Assembly (NCBI GenBank): GCA_009760855.2 | Contig: WPIO01000053.1 | Location: 1,138,501 to 1,202,500, forward strand | Source: Cristatella mucedo | Taxonomy: Eukaryota; Bryozoa; Phylactolaemata; Cristatellidae | Direction: 5' to 3' | Length of the DNA: 64,000 nucleotides | In this document: piece after piece, positions 55,865 through 64,000 of the stretch | How the letters are laid out: every line of letters starts with the position of its first letter | How positions within the stretch are numbered: position 1 is the stretch's first letter | Notes under the pieces: model-generated | The model's database searches: none | Seen by the model: only the letters and a program-made list of their open reading frames with translations | What the model was told of the DNA's origin: nothing | Position numbers and translations under genes: made by a program

Positions 55865-58800
55865 TAAAGTATATATGTAATGTAATGTATCTCCGTCTGT
55901 AACTCCACAAAGCCACAAAGGCTACGTGGGTGCTAAGCAGAAGAGTTTTGTATAGCGCATCGAAGCCTAAGCAGCTTTCGGTAGGAATTCGGTAGCCAAC
56001 AGATTTCATCTCACACAACTCAGAGAGAGTGAAGCATAGCAGAGTCAGGAGAGCAGTTGAAGTAGTGAGTAGCATCGAAGTAGTAGATCAGGACCGCTGA
56101 AAAGGATGAGCCATAGTCGGCAGCAGGAGAGTAGTTGTCTTTGAGTAAGAATTGTGGAAGCGAGTTCCACAGTCTAGGACCGGCAGAGCTAAAGCTTCTG
56201 TCGGCAACGGTCTTCAAGCAGAGGAACAGAACAGCTAATTATTTTTTTTATACAGGACCTGAGGGCAAGAGGAAACTGAAACTAGTGCAACAGTTCAGCT
56301 AGGTGTGGAGAAGCGAAGCCGAGGTGGGCCTTGTGGGTCAGCGTAAGAACTTTGCTTTGTATCCACTGATCAACCGGCAGTCATCCTAGCTCTTTTAGCA
56401 AAGGAGACACGTGCTCAAACCTCCGGGACTTAAAAACTAGCCTTGCAGCCATATTAATTGCTAGCTTCGGTGGCCTGTTGGCTTTTTTCACTAGCCAAGC
56501 CAAAAAGGGAATTACAGTAATCTGGCCGAGATAAAACTAAGGAGCTAGTTAAATTCTATGCAAGCCACCGTGGAGCGAGCATATGTGTAGTGCCTGGAAG
56601 GTTTAGTCTTGAGGTCGCTATCATAATGTATTATTATTATTATGAATGCAGCAAGTGAAGCAGTTCGACTAGCAAACGGACAGACACGAGCAGAGCATAG
56701 CAGTGACAGACAGTGACAGACACAAAGTAACAGAAGGCAAACAATAGACTCAGAGATAGAATGACCCTGGACACAGAGGCGAATGATAACGAGGGCTCCT
56801 AGCTGTTGTGCGACCATCACCTATTAGAAGAGCAAAGCCTTTTAATCCAGCCACACGCTCAGGATGTCCTATGAGCAGCAGTTCGGTTTTATCGTCATTT
56901 AATTTAAAGACGTTTTCCGAAATCCAGGATCGAATGTCGGCAAGGCAAGCATTCAGTTTCTCAGTTGCTACAGCAGATTCCGACGGTTTGAATGACAGGT
57001 GCAGCTGAGTATCGTCAGTATAAAAGTGATATCCTATTTCATGGGCCTTCCAAGAGTCAAGAGACCAAGAGACTAACCTGTTGGACCATGGCAAATGCTC
57101 TCCAGACAGCTAAGAAAGGAACGGACTTGACTGCTGCTGCTGCTGAGGTCGTCTACGGGAATATTAAAGTCTCCAGCAATCAGTATTGGCTCTGTCACAC
57201 ACAAACATTTTGCTTAAGAACTCCGAAAATTCATTCATTAGCAAGTTTGGATAGCTTAAAAGTGTCGGTAGATAATAACTGTAGAAAGCATGGTCTTTGA
57301 TGGGGATCTGATGGCAACCGACTCGGGATATTAATAATAATATTGCACTTGATAAAGCGCCCTCAGAGAACTTAATCTCTTTCTAGGCGCTTTACATTTG
57401 CTGCAAAGTGATACGCAACAGAATAGTAAGTAAAATCATGCTTGAAAAACAAACAAAATGAATAACATGGTTAGGGGTTACATGCACTGGGTCAGCATGC
57501 AAATGTTGTTAGTGGCAGCATGCACAGTGTCAGCATGCATAAGCACATCAAGGACGAATCACAGGGACCCACTAAATGCTGTCCTAAATAGGTGTTTTTT
57601 TAAGTTCCTTTTAAATGTGGTCAGGACAGGGGATGTTCTGACGCAGGTCGGGAGGGAGTTCCACGCTTTGGGAGCATACGAACTAAATGCACGGTCTCCA
57701 AAGGATTTAAGGTTTGTACGAGGTATTTCTAGATTGTTGGATTCCGAAAAGCGGGTGGTACGATGCTTTGCCTGATGGGGTAGTAAATCTAAAAGATAGG
57801 CTGGAGCCATAGAATGAAGAGACCTAAAAGTGAGCGACAAAACCTTGAAGTCAATCCGTTGCTTGACTGGTAACCAGTGCAGGTCGGCGAGAAGTGGAGT
57901 AATGTGGCAACTGCGACGCTCACGACAGACAAGCCTAGCTGCACAGTTTTGCACCAGCTGCAATCGCCTGATCGCACATGCTGGTAGGCCAGTAAGCAGT
58001 GAGTTGCAGAAGTCGAGACGAGATGTCACGAATGCATGGACCAACTTGGACGTGGTATCCTTATCTAAACAAGCCCGAATTTTAGCAATGTTATGAAGTT
58101 GAAAATAGGCTGATTTGACTGTGGAGCTGATGTGGTCGTCTAACGAGAGGTCGCTTTGGAATATGACACCTAGATTTCGAGCTGATTCAACTGGAGATAT
58201 GCTGGCAGAGCCAATTTTGAAAGTCAGCCTTTCCAATTTCTGAATAACACTAGGTTTGCCCATAACTAGTAAGTTAGTTTTATCATCGTTTAGTTTTAGA
58301 AAATTTGCTGCCATCCATGATCGGATGTCATCAATGCATGCAGCAAGTGAGTTGAGAGAATTTGAGGTGCTCGAAGGCTGGGAGGGATCAAAGCAAAGGT
58401 ACAACCGAGTGTCATCGCATAGAAGTGAAAGCCTAGATTGTGCTTGGCAATCACATCAGCGAGAGGGAGAGTATAAACGGTGAAAAGGACCGGACCTAGC
58501 ACAGAGCCCTGAGGTACTCCATATTTTAGAGGTACTTCAGATGATCTTTGTCCATTCACGTCAACACTCTGGAGTCTCCCACTGAGATAGGACCTGAACC
58601 ACTGCAGAGCAGTGCCAGTGATGCCCAGGCGAGATGAGAGGCGCTCTAGAAGTACTTTGTGATCGATGGTATCAAAAGCTGCCGAAAGATCGAGCAAAAC
58701 AAGAAGAGACACTCTACCCATGTCTGCATTCCTAAGTAGGTATATTGGCCCATGTGAAAAACTGTAGATCTCATGGCCAAGCAATTTATAGAGAGCATTA

Positions 58801-58990
58801 GCAACCTCGTCGACCCATCTTGATAGACCGCATTGTGTTAAAGAATTGAGCGTGAGGGTGAGGTGGTCGTCGGCATGCAGCCACCTTAAGCTGTACGCTA
58901 TCCATCTCTCGGTCAGCAGAAATGCATCCAACTTCACCTGGTAGTGAGCACTTTGGTTTTTAGGTTTCGGACAGTTAACTGCCCTAGTTT
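55865..58990 (-). mobile_element. Long, rearranged LINE-B with endonuclease and YTDD RT parts, interrupted by LINE-A
   Basis: Read antisense. The endonuclease start (LDAFLLTERW) is at about 58920 and its first half spans 58736-58990. A nested LINE-A follows (57334-58735). The endonuclease resumes at 57110-57333 with a LIAGDFNIPVDD-like motif in two frames. A deletion joins this to the RT (FYTDDTQLHLSFKPSES, KLNDDKTELLLIGHPE, 57094-56830). An about 250-bp non-coding block, the C-terminal ORF, the 3' UTR and a gtaatgtaatg tail at about 55875 complete it. YTDD replaces the YADD of LINE-A. Confidence 0.85.
57334..58735 (-). mobile_element. Young LINE-A copy nested inside LINE-B, with shared YADD deletion
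   Basis: Antisense (ATA)n tail, hairpin, 3' UTR and a long ORF (58404 down to 57559, 281 codons) covering the RT thumb and C-terminus. Upstream, the palm ([27 protein letters not shown]) is in another frame because one base is missing at YADD, exactly as in the copy at 16600-19040. Its 5' truncation point is in the palm. Flanking atatt on both sides may be the target duplication. The surrounding sequence is LINE-B endonuclease. Confidence 0.93.
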
Positions 58991-59159
58991 AAAAGGCCGG
59001 CTCATGCAGTGTGATTCCAGAAGCCTGATTGGTGAGATCGTGGCTCCGACGAAAGCAGCCAGCATTTTCTGGCAGACTACAACTGCAGGCCCAGGTAGAT
59101 CATGCATTTACTGGTGGTCTAACATCTTTAAGGGAAGTGTTAACAGTGCGTGGCTAATT

Positions 59160-60310
59160 AATAACAATAATAATTATTTTTTATAAATTTGTCTCTTGCC
59201 GTCAGAGAACTTTGCCTCTTTCTAGGCACTGTGCATATGCTTTAAAAGAAGCATTATCGTATGATTAGTAATAACATGCACAATGTCTATATACATAATA
59301 TGATTAGTGGTAACATGCGCTGTCAACATGCAAATGGGGTTCAGTATCAACATGCAAGGTGTCAACATGCAAATATGGTTAGTGGTGACATTTAGTGTCA
59401 GCACCTATAAGCACAAATCACAAGGACCTAGCAACCAGCATGCAAGCTCAGTACAGTCTCCAAAGTATATGAGGTTGGCTTAAGGCAAGCTAAAAAATGA
59501 GTCAGAAGTGCAGGTTACTCTATGCATTGCCTGGTTCGGGAATAATTCTGATAGGTAGGCTTGAGCTAGAGAATGAAAGGGCCTAAAAGTAAGTGACATG
59601 ATCTTGAAGTCGATGAGCTGCTTGATTGGGAGCCTGTGCAGTACAGCAAGTAGTGGTGTGATGTGGCAACTGCTACTCTCACGAAAGGCAAGCTTTGCTT
59701 CAGAGTTTTGTACCAAATGTAAGCACCTGATTGCGTAAAACGGTAGACCACCAAGCAGTGAATTACAAAAGTTGATACGGGTGTTACAAATGCATAAACC
59801 AGCTTGGATATGGTATTCCGGTGTAAGCAGGCACGAATTGTTTGCAAGATTAAGTTGTTAAAAGTTGGCAGACTTGACTCTGGAGCTGATTTGATCGTCT
59901 AGCAAAAGGTCATTTTCGGACAGGACCCGTAGAATTAGTGCAGATGCTATAGGAGATATGCCAGCAGAGCATGGGTGAGCCGTGATGGCACACTAGGTAA
60001 GGCGGTGGCTTTCACGACCTCAATCCCGAGGTCGTGGGCTTGATTCCTGCGGTGGGCGATCCTTTATCGCCACTGCAAGCGGTTGTGATAGCCGTAAAGG
60101 CTCTTCTGTCGCTATACAAAAGAGGCTGTTTAGTCAGCTGGGATTCATTCATTCAGAGCCGAGATTGAGCGTTAGCCTTGCCAATTTCTGACTCACGGTT
60201 GGTTTGCAAATATCTAGTAAGTTAGTTTTATTGCCGTTCATTTTGAGAAATTTAGCAATCATCAATGTGTATATGTCAGCAATACTTTCATCGAGTGAGT
60301 TAGAAGTATT
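59160..60310 (-). mobile_element. LINE-A, old copy split by a SINE-1 insertion
   Basis: Antisense hairpin (59195-59235), expanded 3' UTR repeats and ORF (ITPLLAVLHRLPIKQLIDFK). It continues after a SINE-1 (59971-60153) with the FLKLND and MGKP regions at about 60180-60260. Stops are frequent. Confidence 0.85.
59971..60153 (+). mobile_element. SINE-1 inserted in LINE-A with CAGAGC duplication
   Basis: Full-length copy flanked by CAGAGC (59965-59970 and 60154-60159), consistent with a 6-bp target-site duplication. The B box is mutated (ggcttgattcc). The LINE-A sequence is contiguous when the SINE is removed. Confidence 0.93.
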
Positions 60311-60314
60311 TATA

Positions 60315-60415
60315 TCGCCATTCAATCGCGTTTCCCTTTGCAGCTAATGTAAAGCGCCTAGAAAGAGATTGAGTTCTCTGAGGGCGCTTTATCAAGTGCA
60401 TTATTATTATTATTA
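60315..60415 (+). mobile_element. LINE-A 3' terminal 100 bp
   Basis: End of the 3' UTR, a perfect double hairpin (aaagcgcctag...gggcgcttt) and (ATT)n. Abuts the preceding antisense copy tail-to-tail. Confidence 0.88.
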
Positions 60416-60486
60416 TTTGTCGTGCTGAATGGCAGAGAGGAATTAAAGTACATGTGAAATCTGCGTGTCATCTTCATAATAATACT

Positions 60487-60915
60487 AACAGTTATTATAA
60501 TAATAATAATACATTTGATATATCACCCTTAGAGAACTCAATTTCTTTCTAGCCACTTAACAATTGCTGCAAAGGAAGCACGATTGAATGGTTAGTGGTA
60601 GCATGCTGACTAAACAACAAGAATAACATGGTTAGTGGTGACGTGCTCAGGGTCAGCATGCAAAGATGGTTAGTGGGTGGCAGCATGCACAGTGAAAGCC
60701 TAGATTGTGCTTGGCGACAGCACCAGCATAGATTGTGAAACGAAGCAGACCAAGCACAGAGCCCCGAGGTACCCACACCCCTACAAGTCAGTGGCTTCTC
60801 AGATGACTGTTTCCTGCTTAGATCAGTAACCTCTCCGGAGTCTCCGACTGGTGTAGGATCTACACTTTGCAGCGCAGTGCCAGCGATGCTCAGGCCAGAT
60901 GAGAGGCAGATGGCA
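60487..60915 (-). mobile_element. LINE-A with internal deletion, diverged
   Basis: Antisense tail, hairpin and 3' UTR to about 60692, then a jump directly into the RT palm (gtgaaagcctagattgtgcttgg to the GITGTALQ region). The C-terminal ORF has been deleted. Confidence 0.82.
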
Positions 60916-61179
60916 GCAGGCATGCCAAGTGAAATCAATCCGGGACAGCAGTCACGGTGCTAGTGGAGTTGGAGCATAAATCCTAGTAACGGTCGGCTAT
61001 TCACTTCATTCTTAGCCGTGACGAGAGAGCCATTACCAGAGCCAGTATTGAACAATTAACTTATGACTTGGACAGATTTGACAGATGAACGGGGTTGATA
61101 GGGCAGTATGCAGGATATACGGGATTCTTATTGTCAGACGAAGTGTGTTAAGCTGTTCCTTTTTTGATCATGCTCAATC

Positions 61180-62500
61180 CGTGTGATGGTCAAGCCTCAT
61201 CCAGCAGATCGGTCACCCGTGGAGACCCACTAGGGTCTGTTCTCGATCCTGTGCTGCTTCCATTTATACTAAACCTCTGGAAAAAGTGAATTGGGGCCAT
61301 GTGATTGGCTAACATTTCCATGCTGGCGATATTCAGCTTTATTTGTCATTGAAACCATCAAAATCTGTTGTAGCAACTGAAAAACTGAATGCTTGCCTTT
61401 TAACTGATTCAACAGCCTCTTTTGTATAGCGACAGAAGAGCCTTTACGGCTATCACTGCTGCTTGCAGCATCAATAAAGGATCGCACACCTCAGGATTCG
61501 AACTCACGACCTCGGGACCAAGATCAGAAAAAGCAACTGCTTTACCTAGTGGGCCATCACGGCTCACCTACCTTCCAGACATTCGATCCTGGATGTCCTG
61601 CCAATATCCTTAAACTAAACTATAATAAAACCGACCTCCTACTTATAGAATGCCCCAAGCGGTCAGCTGGACTGGGAGACTTTGCTCTTGGAATCAGTGC
61701 TGCTAAAGTGCGACCATCGTCATGCTCGAAACTTAGGTGTCTTCTTTGAGCTTTGATTAAAGCTTAAAGTTTGAGCTTCTGAAGACTGCCTCCACTGCAA
61801 GCCATCACGTTCGATCTCTGCCTGTCTGTAAGATCTGGGTCTGCTAACCACAGGACATTGCTAAAAACTTGACTGGCGCTTTAGTTGTGTCTAGGTTGGA
61901 TTACTAAAATTCCGATTTTGTTGGGCTACCAAAAACAAAGCCATTAAGCCTCTGCAGCTGGTGATTAGTATGGCTGTGAGGCTAGTGAACAAATCCCAGA
62001 GGTTCAGCCATGTGTCTCCTGAATGAGCTGTAACGGCTCCCATTCGATCAACTGATACAGGACAAACAATTTTACTCTTACCCACAAGGCCCGCCTTGGC
62101 TTGACTCATTCATTTCTAAGTGCACTGATGCACCAGTTTCAGCCTCTTTGAGTTCTCTGATTACGTATGGACAGAAAACTAGCTGTTCTATTCTTTTGTT
62201 TAAAGGCTGTTGGCTGCAAAAGCTTTTGCTTTGTAGGTCTTAGACTGTGGGACTCACTTCCACTATCTTCGTGCAGTCACATCCTCTCCCGCTCATTGAC
62301 GGTAGAACGTTCTTTCTAGACATCCCGAGCTGCTAGTTTCATGCTACTCACTTCCTCGACTGCCCTCTTGACTCAGCTACGCTTCTCACTCTCCCTTTGT
62401 CTCGCGAGATGACGTCTGTTGGCTACCACTATATCACACTCAAAGGCCTCGAGGTAGGCCATACTTTACAGAGACTCCCAGGATGTTTAGTAGCCACTTA
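61180..62500 (+). mobile_element. LINE-B, old copy split by SINE-1
   Basis: RT palm (G..RGSVLDPVLLPF, 61205-61265) and the region before KLNACL. A SINE-1 (61398-61568, antisense) follows, then LPDIRSW, the C-terminal ORF (about 61880-62200), LKAVG and a decayed 3' UTR to about 62500. Many stops. Confidence 0.8.
61398..61568 (-). mobile_element. SINE-1 inserted in LINE-B
   Basis: Antisense copy with ttttgtatagcgacagaaga, B box (ggattcgaactc in the given strand, one mismatch) and ggctcacc head. It splits LINE-B codons of the LNACLADIRSW region. Confidence 0.9.
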
Positions 62501-62574
62501 TAACTAGCCGGTGATATCTCTCACTTACCCTGTAGGTAAGACCTGACCTACTTTAGCATTGAACCAATGGTACC

Positions 62575-62735
62575 GAGCTGGTTTGGTCCAGCGGTTAAGG
62601 TGGTCGCCCCGACTAGCATCTGGCTGAGGTCGTGGGTTCGAGCCCCGAGGTATATGCAAAGCGCCTGAATAGAGATGAAGTTCTCTTGGAGCTCTATACA
62701 AATGAATTGTACTTAATTCAATTTATTTATTTTTA
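62575..62735 (+). mobile_element. SINE-2, best tRNA-like head
   Basis: tggtccagcggttaagg (A box, tRNA-like) at about 62584-62600 and B box ggttcgagccc at 62635-62645. Then the 3' hairpin aagcgcctgaatagaga...tctcttgg, gctctatacaaatgaatt and an A/T-rich tail. Confidence 0.87.
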
Positions 62736-63065
62736 CCTAGGCGTTTAGTATCGCTTGCTGTTTTAGATGTAGGAGTACCAGCAGAGAGGTCCTATTACTC
62801 TCTGATCAGCTGAGATCTGTTCATTCAGAAGCTCATTCACTGTAAAGCCACTGTAGAGCCGTGACTCCCATAGAGCAGCGAACTCTAAATCTCGATTGGA
62901 ACTTGGCAGTCAGATCGAATGAACTGACACGTAATCTACTAGTTGATGGGTCACGTTCACTTGTTCATTGTTCTTAGACCAGTACGGCAGAAGGGGGAGA
63001 CGAGACGAAAGTTACTTACGTTCGTTTTAATCGATTGATCGTTTCGTGGGCTTTTCAACGAGCGG

Positions 63066-63113
63066 CCTAGCACTTGCCTAGCATTTGCCTAACACTTGCC
63101 TAGCACTTGCCGC
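63066..63113 (+). repeat. 12-13 bp tandem repeat (cctagcacttg)
   Basis: Four imperfect units. Confidence 0.85.
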
Positions 63114-63114
63114 C

Positions 63115-63270
63115 GACAGATTCGGAGAGACTTCACCACTAGCCAGGTACGTATGTATTATATTAGTTACGGTGAGCAGTAACAGGTCGATGCACCTCGC
63201 GAGGAGAACTGTTAGAGTAGGATCTGCACGACTTGTGGGCCCCTTTGCCCGGGAGAGAAGTTTAGCAAAG
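63115..63270 (-). mobile_element. LINE-A fragment, N-terminal palm
   Basis: The antisense translation has LLARCIDLLLLTVTNII and YLASGEVSP, matching [20 protein letters not shown] and LASGYVPAP in the 16600 copy. No 3' end is attached. Confidence 0.7.
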
Positions 63271-63379
63271 AAGAGTTCAAATGAACTCTTCACTGGAAGG
63301 AGGAGAGAGAAGAACAGGGTGCGACGAGGGTGTGGCAGTGAAGCAGGCTGGTGGGGGAGGACGCCGAGGCAATCGAGTG

Positions 63380-63503
63380 CCTTCGGTCTACCTGACCCTT
63401 GGTTCTTTCTGACCTTCGGTTCTACCTGATCTTTGGTTCTACCTGATCTTCGGTTCTACCTGACCTTTGATTCTACCTTACCTGCGGTTCTATCTGACCT
63501 CGG
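63380..63503 (+). repeat. 17-bp tandem repeat (ccttcggttctacctga)
   Basis: About seven imperfect units. Confidence 0.92.
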
Positions 63504-63721
63504 ACGGAGTAAAATTTGTAGAGAAGCTCAGCTAAATTATCATTAGCGGCATGACTGGACAGTTAGCTTGCTTGGTAGGAAGACGGTTGATAGTCGAGGT
63601 TAACATTTTTGGTTAATTGATCTGTGAGTCCACTACTTCTGTATGCAATGCCGACATTACCGTAGCTAAAATGCACTGATGCGACCTACAATAATAATCT
63701 TTCACGTGCCAAGCAGTGGAC

Positions 63722-64000
63722 AATGTAATGTAACGCATCTCCATCTCCAACTCCACACAGCCATACAGACTGTGTGGGTGTTATGCAGGAGAGTTTTGTA
63801 TAGCGCAGTCACAGCCTAAGCGGCTTTCGGTACGCATTCGGTAGCCAACAGACTTCGTCTCACGCAACAAAGAGAATGTGGGAAGCATAGCAGAGTCAGG
63901 AGAGCAGTTGAGGTCGTGAGTAGCATGGAAGTAGCAGCTCAGGACCACTGGAAAGTATGATGTATTGTCGGCAGCAGGAGAGCAGTCGTCGTTGCATAAG
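63722..64000 (-). mobile_element. LINE-B 3' part, runs off the window
   Basis: Antisense tail caatgtaatgtaacg, 3' UTR with cctaagcggctttcggtacg, then coding sequence to the window end. Little diverged. Confidence 0.9.

Larger units (their letters stand above)
53281..56797. repeat. Large inverted repeat, arms 53281-54200 and 55865-56797
   Basis: The outer about 420 bp of each arm are almost identical in reverse complement, with only a few differences; the inner part drops to roughly 80%. Both arms carry the same LINE-B piece and the same unusual non-coding block with an (ATA)n run. Spacer about 1.7 kb. Confidence 0.85.

Noticed and set aside
62584-62645. tRNA-like A and B boxes
   Set aside because: Part of SINE-2, followed by the LINE-A-like hairpin; no acceptor stem pairing.

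Overview
This window is eukaryotic, animal, repeat-dense genomic DNA carrying one gene I can reconstruct with confidence. That gene is a nuclear hormone receptor of the NR1J type (the HR96/DAF-12 group). It has five exons on the + strand between 14448 and 27635, with GT/AG introns and a 556-residue product. Its ESCKA-type P-box points to a protostome-like metazoan. I cannot name the phylum or species. Coding exons are GC-rich and intergenic DNA is moderate in GC. There are no operons, ribosome binding sites or other bacterial features, and most short open frames are repeat-derived or chance.

Layout. 1-14250 is a mosaic of LINE and SINE fragments and microsatellites. 14250-14543 holds the receptor's 5' end. 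14544-21673 is a 7.1 kb first intron packed with LINE copies, including the longest LINE of the window (16600-19040). 21674-27635 holds the DNA-binding and ligand-binding exons. 27636-31000 is 3' flank with long CT, CCT and CTCCTG tracts. 30965-31146 resembles a SPIN-type hAT miniature transposon, and a possible first exon of another gene follows at 31396-31557. 31900-46600 is mostly repeats. 46690-47800 is a CpG-rich island with a 35-bp minisatellite. 48000-64000 is again a LINE/SINE mosaic with nested insertions, large inverted duplications and several perfect short foldbacks.

Mobile DNA. Two non-LTR retrotransposon families dominate. LINE-A (L2/CR1-like, YADD reverse transcriptase) ends in a double hairpin and an (ATT)n tail. 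LINE-B (also L2/CR1-like, YTDD) ends in an (ATTAC)n-type tail. Two tRNA-derived SINE families are present. SINE-2 shares its 3' hairpin with LINE-A, and SINE-1 shares a short 3' motif block with LINE-B. This looks like two parallel LINE/SINE partnerships in one genome and is the most system-like observation here. Two young LINE-A copies share the same 1-bp deletion in the catalytic YADD codons, which suggests mobilisation in trans.

Limits. All family assignments were made by eye from translated motifs and from alignment between copies within the window. Copy boundaries are usually good to about 10-20 bases. No database search was possible.
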